DNA from: Candidatus Saccharimonadota bacterium
GTDB lineage: Bacteria > Patescibacteriota > Saccharimonadia > Saccharimonadales > Saccharimonadaceae
Direction: 5' to 3'
NCBI GenBank assembly: GCA_003545655.1
Contig: DODJ01000046.1
Span: 1 to 8,812 of the forward strand
Length of the DNA stretch: 8,812 nucleotides
The translations under genes and the position numbers were made by a program. Positions 5,450 to 8,812 of the stretch are shown here, one piece after another (the first letter of the stretch is position 1; each line of letters starts with the position of its first letter). Below the pieces are notes generated by a model. That model was not told the origin of the DNA, did not search any database, and worked only from the letters and a program-made list of their open reading frames with translations.

Positions 5450-5820
5450 AGGCAGTCCGCTAGACGACCGCTTGCCTGAAATGGTAAGAGGAAAGTCCGG
5501 GCAGCATAGGACACGACAGTCGCTAACGGCGACCGGGGGTAACCCTAGGGAAAGTGCCACAGAAACAATACCGCCTCGCGAATGCAGTGTAGTTTGGTGA
5601 AAGCTCGACTACTACTGAGAGGTAAGGGTGAAATGAGTGGGGTAAGAGCCCACAGCGTCATATGGTGACATATGGAGAAGGTAAACCCTGTCGGCTGCAA
5701 GGAGGTCAGCATAAAAGAGTGGTCCGCTCGCTGGCCGATACCCGCTGGAGTGTATCAGCAATGGTACAAGTAGATAGATGGTCGTCCTCGACAAAACCCG
5801 GCTTACAGGCTGGCTGCTCA
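5450..5820 (+). ncRNA. rnpB: RNase P RNA, bacterial class A type
   Basis: This is the catalytic RNA of ribonuclease P, which removes 5' leaders from tRNA precursors. Conserved core blocks appear in order: GAGGAAAGTCCGGGC (5488-5502, including the 5' strand of P4), ACAGAAA (5559-5565), GGTAAGAGCCCAC (5641-5653), and ACAAAACCCGGCTTA (5791-5805, with the P4 3' strand and pairing back to GTCCGGGC). GCAG-CC at the 5' end can pair with GGCTGC near 5812-5817 as P1. The length of about 370 bases is normal. The ends are estimated from P1, the upstream -10 box and the downstream terminator. Small open frames inside it are not genes. Confidence 0.95.
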
Positions 5821-5855
5821 TTTAAAACACTCCCACTAGGGGTGTTTTAAATTTT
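5821..5855 (+). terminator. rnpB terminator
   Basis: A 13-bp stem (5821-5833 with 5839-5851, one G-T pair) with loop CACTA, followed by TTTT. Confidence 0.9.
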
Positions 5856-5873
5856 CTGTATGATAAAAATTCT

Positions 5874-5906
5874 AGAATTCAGCGCATCATCTTAGCATTG
5901 AATTCT
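5874..5906. repeat. Inverted repeat over the promoter of the 386-residue gene
   Basis: AGAATTCA at 5874-5881 and TGAATTCT at 5899-5906 are perfect 8-base inverted arms separated by 17 bases. The right arm overlaps the -35 box of the promoter, as a repressor operator would. No regulator gene is adjacent. Confidence 0.55.
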
Positions 5907-5926
5907 CAACCAAGCTTTACTATAGT
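5898..5926 (+). promoter_or_regulatory. Promoter of the 386-residue gene
   Basis: TTGAAT at 5898-5903, a 17-base spacer and TATAGT at 5921-5926. Transcription would start near 5933, leaving a leader of about 20 bases without a Shine-Dalgarno. Confidence 0.65.
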
Positions 5927-5952
5927 AATGGAAAAGCTAAGCATAAAAATAT

Positions 5953-7113
5953 ATGACAAAAGAAGTCTTTCAATCTCCGGAACCTGATAAAACCTTTACT
6001 AAAGCAGATGAATTACCTGGAGAGGATCATCAACAGCTACTTGATACCCAGCGAAAAATCAACGCACTTCTTGAGGAATCAGATTTTCTCGACGAATTTA
6101 ACGGAGGAGTTAAATTACTTAAAGAGCGAGATGCTTATATTGAAAGTGCTAAATCTCTTCCGTTTGATCTCGTTAAACAGATGGTCGGACACGCAAGTTA
6201 CGCTGATATTGAAAAGTTAAATAAGCTTCACGATAAATTTACTGGGATTAACCTTGAGGATATAGAAGTTTACTTGCAGGCAAGTCAATGGTCGCCGGAT
6301 ATAACATTGATGCTTATGCGTGATGTTATATCACAGTATGCACCGCATCTGTTGCCCAATACGGTGCGCGAGGTCTTAAATGCCGATCGTGACCCAGCTG
6401 CTGCCGTAGCATCGCTGGCAGTAATTTGGAGACAGCGGTTTAGTAACGAAGATCTTACTTCTATTCAATTAGGCAACGAAAGCAATGTATCCCTGGGTAG
6501 TCTAGAGGCTTCTCGACAGGAGTCTATAATTCGTGACCGGTATTCATATATAGTTGAAGCGTCGAGGAGTGAGGAGCGTAAGCAAGAGCAAGATGTGCAT
6601 AATCGATTAAAAGAAACGGTAGGGATGCTTGAGAACAGTGGGTTGGTGCATGCAACGCAACGCATCGAAGCGCTGCGATCGATTCTCGAGAATGGACTTC
6701 TTTCCGGTGAGGGAGTAATTGGGAACACCCGCACCGGCGTAGTCAACTTTCCTTTCACTGTGAGCTTTATCAAGGTAGCGCCTACTTTAGATACAAATGA
6801 GAAGCTTGAAGTTTTACGTAAGGGGGATGCGTACGGTCCTATTAAGATTGTGTTTAAGATAAGCGTCGAGGATAAAGACGAAATTCATATTGAGTCTAAC
6901 AGGTCCTACCAGGAACAATTTTTTGGAGGTATTCCGTCAACTAAAATCCGTCAAATAATTGTTAGCGATGAGGCAATAGTAGGAGATACTGTTCAGACAT
7001 TGATTGAACACGAGGTGTACATACCCTTATTTAACGGACGAGATGGCTCGTTAATATTATCTCCCGATGAGTTCGATATAATTAAAAGCTCTCATCATTT
7101 GGTTGAGCTATAA
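5953..7113 (+). CDS. Uncharacterised 386-residue protein, possible ADP-ribosyltransferase-like C-terminal domain
   Basis: I do not recognise a named gene. Residues 1-60 are polar; 60-180 look all-helical (including LPFDLVKQMVGHASYADIEKL and ITLMLMRDVISQYAP); 185-225 are strongly charged and probably coiled coil. The C-terminal 155 residues change to an alpha/beta pattern: GLVHATQRIEALRSILENGLLSG (229-252, His233), PFTVSFIKVAP (267-277, Ser271), GPIKIVFKIS (295-304) and YQEQFFGGIPSTKIRQIIV (319-337, Glu321). This order resembles the H...S/Y...E layout of DarT/DUF4433-like ADP-ribosyltransferases, where a 'vhxT..NlxsIlxxGll' opening and an 'ExxvxxxIPxxxIxxIxv' end are found. That is an inference from pattern. 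There is no signal peptide or membrane segment. The ATG lacks a Shine-Dalgarno. It has its own promoter with an operator-like repeat and a terminator, so it is a single-gene unit. Confidence 0.6.
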   Translation: MTKEVFQSPEPDKTFTKADELPGEDHQQLLDTQRKINALLEESDFLDEFNGGVKLLKERDAYIESAKSLPFDLVKQMVGHASYADIEKLNKLHDKFTGINLEDIEVYLQASQWSPDITLMLMRDVISQYAPHLLPNTVREVLNADRDPAAAVASLAVIWRQRFSNEDLTSIQLGNESNVSLGSLEASRQESIIRDRYSYIVEASRSEERKQEQDVHNRLKETVGMLENSGLVHATQRIEALRSILENGLLSGEGVIGNTRTGVVNFPFTVSFIKVAPTLDTNEKLEVLRKGDAYGPIKIVFKISVEDKDEIHIESNRSYQEQFFGGIPSTKIRQIIVSDEAIVGDTVQTLIEHEVYIPLFNGRDGSLILSPDEFDIIKSSHHLVEL

Positions 7114-7114
7114 T

Positions 7115-7146
7115 AAAATACCGCCCAAATCAGGCGGCATTTTTTG
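7115..7146. terminator. Two-way terminator between the 386-residue gene and rplT
   Basis: CCGCC 7121-7125 pairs with GGCGG 7133-7137 (loop of seven), extended past one mismatch by an A-rich left arm (7115-7119) and T-rich right arm (7139-7145). It has a T-run in both directions and serves the converging rplT transcript as well. Confidence 0.8.
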
Positions 7147-7160
7147 AAATAAGAAGGGTT

Positions 7161-7505
7161 CTATTGAGTAGCTGATTTTACAATCGCAGCGAAAGCCTTT
7201 GGCTCAGATACGGCTAGCTCAGCAAGTACCTTGCGATCAACTTCGATGTCTGCAGCCTTTAGGCCAGCAATGAGCTTACCGTAGGTGGTGCCTTCAAGGC
7301 GCGCAGCCGCGTTGATACGGGTAATCCATAGGGCACGAAGGTCGCGCTTGCGGTTACGGCGGTCGCGGTAGCTGTATTCAAGTGCGCGGGTAACGGCTTG
7401 CTTGGCAAGACGGAAGCTACGGGTGCGGTTGTGCTGCATACCCTTTGCTTGGGCTAATACTTTTTTGTGGCGGGCGCGTGCTTGGACGCTTTTCTTAACT
7501 CGCAT
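7161..7505 (-). CDS. rplT: 50S ribosomal protein L20
   Basis: L20 binds 23S rRNA early in large-subunit assembly and in several bacteria represses its own operon. The 114 residues match the family end to end: a long basic N-terminal helix ([23 protein letters not shown] with the R-HKK pattern), the [26 protein letters not shown] core (45-70) and the [13 protein letters not shown] end. AAGGAG lies nine bases before ATG. It is the last gene of infC-rpmI-rplT, 50 bases after rpmI, and ends in TAG 15-20 bases before the shared terminator. Confidence 0.97.
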   Translation of the reverse strand: MRVKKSVQARARHKKVLAQAKGMQHNRTRSFRLAKQAVTRALEYSYRDRRNRKRDLRALWITRINAAARLEGTTYGKLIAGLKAADIEVDRKVLAELAVSEPKAFAAIVKSATQ

Positions 7506-7533
7506 TGTCTTATTCTCCTTATAGTCGTAGGCG

Positions 7534-7553
7534 GAACTCCCTTACGGGGGTTC
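7534..7553 (-). other. Hairpin between rpmI and rplT
   Basis: On the minus-strand RNA, positions 7553-7546 and 7541-7534 form a 7-of-8 stem (one C-A mismatch) with a GUAA loop, right after the rpmI stop and before the rplT Shine-Dalgarno. There is no T-run, so it is not a terminator. It could be an L20-responsive or mRNA-stability element. Confidence 0.4.
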
Positions 7554-7555
7554 TC

Positions 7556-7750
7556 TTAGACGCCCAGAGCTCGCTTAATATTTTTAGCGGTTCCACCAGT
7601 TACGGTAGCGGTGGTGTTAATACGTCGCTTACGGCTTTTGCTTTTCTTCGCAAGAAGGTGAGCACCGAAAGCACGTTGACGAGTAACTTTACCAGTTTTG
7701 GTAACCTTTACTCGTTTAGCAGTCCCTTTGTGGGTCTTTAGCTTTGGCAT
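7556..7750 (-). CDS. rpmI: 50S ribosomal protein L35
   Basis: A 64-residue basic protein with the L35 pattern: MPKLKTHKGTAKRVKVTKTGKVTRQRAFGAHLLAKKSKSRKRR, then a short tail rich in threonine and alanine. It is a structural protein of the large subunit. Its Shine-Dalgarno (AAGGAG, complement of 7759-7764) overlaps the stop codon of infC (7763-7765), so translation is probably coupled to IF-3. Confidence 0.96.
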   Translation of the reverse strand: MPKLKTHKGTAKRVKVTKTGKVTRQRAFGAHLLAKKSKSRKRRINTTATVTGGTAKNIKRALGV

Positions 7751-7762
7751 TAGTGTAACTCC

Positions 7763-8269
7763 TTATTTTCCTCTAATTACGACGCTGAGGTTGCGGCCAG
7801 CCATGGTAGGCTGGTGCTCGAAAACGGCTTCGTCTTCAAGTAGGGTGCCGATCCGTTCGATCATAGTGTAGCCAAGTTCTTTGTGGGCCATCTCGCGACC
7901 ACGGTAGAAAATTTGGATACGTACTTTGTGACCATCCTTGAGGAACTCGCGAACTTTGCGTAGCTTTATGTCCAAGTCACCCTGTCCAATCTTGAGGCCA
8001 AACCGCATTTGTTTGAGCTCGCTTTGCTTGCTGTTTCGCTTGTTCTTCTGGGCTTCTTTCATCTTTTGGTACTGGTACTTGCCCCAGTCGATGATTTTTG
8101 CCACCGGAGGGTCGGCGTTAGGGGAGATCTCAACCAAGTCCAAGCCAGCTTCCTCTGCCATTGCGAGCGCATCGCTGCGACTCATGATGCCGAGTTGTTC
8201 GCCTTCTTGCCCTATAACGCGTAGTTCGTTTGCGCGAATCTGCCCGTTGATGCGTGTGGATTGGTTTAT
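7763..8269 (-). CDS. infC: Translation initiation factor IF-3, with apparent AUA start
   Basis: IF-3 binds the 30S subunit, keeps it apart from 50S and checks start codons. The product has both domains: the N-terminal part ends in the ISPNADPPVAKIIDWGKYQYQKMKEAQK linker, and the C-terminal part has QMRFGLKIGQGDLDIKLRKVREFLKDGHKVRIQIFYRGREMAH. The first ATG (8183-8185) would remove the conserved start. In frame upstream the codons give NQSTRINGQIRANELRVIGQEGEQLGI, a typical IF-3 N-terminus, back to an in-frame TAA (8282-8284). No ATG, GTG or TTG lies in that stretch, but AUA at 8267-8269 sits six bases after AAAAGGAG. Starting there gives 168 residues, normal for the family. A second AUA directly before it is three bases from the Shine-Dalgarno and is less likely. 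Confidence 0.93.
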   Translation of the reverse strand: MNQSTRINGQIRANELRVIGQEGEQLGIMSRSDALAMAEEAGLDLVEISPNADPPVAKIIDWGKYQYQKMKEAQKNKRNSKQSELKQMRFGLKIGQGDLDIKLRKVREFLKDGHKVRIQIFYRGREMAHKELGYTMIERIGTLLEDEAVFEHQPTMAGRNLSVVIRGK

Positions 8270-8394
8270 TATACTCTCCTTTTACGAGGGGTGGTTACCC
8301 CTGGTTTACCTAAGTTGAGCCGCCCCTTCGTGTGCCCTTTCGGATGCTGTGGTGGAGGGTCGGCTTTTGTGAGCCGTTTTTGAACAATAACTCA
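8270..8394 (-). promoter_or_regulatory. infC-rpmI-rplT leader with alternative helices
   Basis: A leader of about 125 bases lies between the predicted transcription start (near 8394) and the infC start. Helix A: 8376-8372 with 8365-8361 (CGGCT/AGCCG, local). Helix B: 8365-8356 with 8327-8318, nine of ten pairs. Both use 8361-8365, so they exclude each other. A 6-bp hairpin (8302-8297 with 8292-8287) lies just before the Shine-Dalgarno. Leaders of this operon are known control points for L20 or IF-3 in other bacteria; no match to a known leader family could be established by eye. Confidence 0.5.
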
Positions 8395-8400
8395 GGGGTT

Positions 8401-8429
8401 ATTTTAGCAAATTATTAGGGAAAATACAA
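8401..8429 (-). promoter_or_regulatory. Promoter of infC-rpmI-rplT
   Basis: On the minus strand: TTGTAT (complement of 8424-8429), 17 bases, then TAAAAT (complement of 8401-8406), with TGC directly before it as an extended -10. It lies between the ComM-like stop codon and the leader. Confidence 0.6.
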
Positions 8430-8451
8430 GAGGCGCGGCGCGAGAACGTAT

Positions 8452-8812
8452 TTAGCGATATTGAAGGGCTTCAGAGATGTGTTGGGTGGTAACGGTTGAA
8501 GCCCTTTCAAGATCAGCGATAGTGCGAGCAATACGGAATACCTTCAGAAGCCCCCGACTTGACAGTGAGAGCTTATGGGCGGCGGTATGTGCAAGTTTTT
8601 TCGCCGATTCTTCAATGAAAAAAAGTGATGTAACTTCGCCGAGAGTGGCATAACTATTGTAATAATCGCTACGTTTATACCTACTTTTCTGTTGTATCCT
8701 TGCCGCATTCACGGTATTTAACAGATTAGACTGTTGAAATTCTTTCAACGTTTTTGTATGCAAAATGTGTTCATTATTCACGGAGGTTACGGTGAGGTGA
8801 AGGTCGATGCGA
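8452..8812 (-). CDS. ComM/YifB-type Mg-chelatase-like AAA+ ATPase, C-terminal part
   Basis: The frame is open to the window edge, so the 5' end is missing. The visible 119 residues begin with RIDLHLTVTSV, the conserved 'DRIDLH' segment after the ATPase core, and end with the family's C-terminal helical domain: AARIQQKSRYKRSDYYNS, then KLSLSSRGLLKVFRIARTIADLERASTVTTQHISEALQYR (about 35-40 residues), a hallmark ending (S-R-G...ARTIADL...H..EAL.YR). ComM is a DNA helicase that helps integrate incoming DNA during natural transformation; full-length proteins have about 500 residues. Its GTG at 8779-8781 is internal. This fits a lineage believed to take up DNA through type IV pili, but that link is inferred. 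Confidence 0.9.
   Translation of the reverse strand, partial: RIDLHLTVTSVNNEHILHTKTLKEFQQSNLLNTVNAARIQQKSRYKRSDYYNSYATLGEVTSLFFIEESAKKLAHTAAHKLSLSSRGLLKVFRIARTIADLERASTVTTQHISEALQYR

Noticed and set aside
5612..5850. Open frames on both strands
   Set aside because: They lie within RNase P RNA, whose conserved core explains this sequence.
8183..8185. ATG as the start of infC
   Set aside because: It would remove a conserved IF-3 N-terminal stretch that is present in frame upstream, and no Shine-Dalgarno stands before it.
7505..8318. Plus-strand frames opposite rpmI and infC
   Set aside because: They mirror highly conserved ribosomal and initiation-factor genes and have serine/leucine-rich composition typical of antisense shadows.
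8409..8450. Possible terminator after the ComM-like gene (GC-rich stretch near 8431-8442)
   Set aside because: The repeated GCGC bases give only a three-base-pair stem with no proper T-run on the minus strand.
1..8812. CRISPR arrays, insertion sequences or prophage genes
   Set aside because: No regularly spaced direct repeats, transposase motifs or phage proteins were seen on either strand.

Overview
This window most likely comes from a Patescibacteria (Candidate Phyla Radiation) genome, and the gene content points to Candidatus Saccharibacteria (TM7). That placement is an inference from protein style and layout: very compact spacing, a winged-helix/nucleotidyltransferase-like regulator, a histidine-poor metallo-beta-lactamase-fold protein, a type IV prepilin carrying a LamG domain, and a minimal M50 peptidase. 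All thirteen coding regions end in TAA or TAG and none shows a TGA, so the standard code is compatible but TGA use cannot be judged here.

Left part, mostly + strand (1-2702): the C-terminal end of miaA; a short structured intergenic element; then a tight three-gene unit of a winged-helix regulator, an MBL-fold protein and a LamG-bearing prepilin, closed by a strong two-way terminator. That terminator is shared with rpmB (L28) on the minus strand. rpmB and a small DUF805 membrane protein have back-to-back promoters.

Middle (3069-5431): the DUF805 gene is followed by a 23-bp GAAA-capped hairpin and, 7 bases later, the start of an M50 (site-2-protease type) membrane peptidase. Between that gene and a tRNA-Pro(GGG) gene lies a candidate non-coding RNA that I do not recognise: a consensus -10 box, a 14-bp long-range closing helix starting where transcription should start, and an intrinsic terminator. 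After the tRNA and its terminator comes a fusion protein with a Nudix domain and a ribonuclease HI domain.

Right part (5432-8812): the RNase P RNA gene (rnpB) with its terminator; a 386-residue orphan protein with a possible ADP-ribosyltransferase-like C-terminal domain and an inverted repeat over its -35 box; then, on the minus strand, the infC-rpmI-rplT operon (IF-3, L35, L20). IF-3 appears to start at an AUA codon, the kind of non-standard start known for infC, and is preceded by a leader of about 125 bases with mutually exclusive helices. The window ends inside a ComM/YifB-type Mg-chelatase-like ATPase gene.

Most genes serve core RNA and translation functions (MiaA, L28, tRNA-Pro, RNase P RNA, RNase HI, IF-3, L35, L20). 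The accessory content is the regulator-MBL-prepilin unit, the 386-residue protein and the unassigned RNA.
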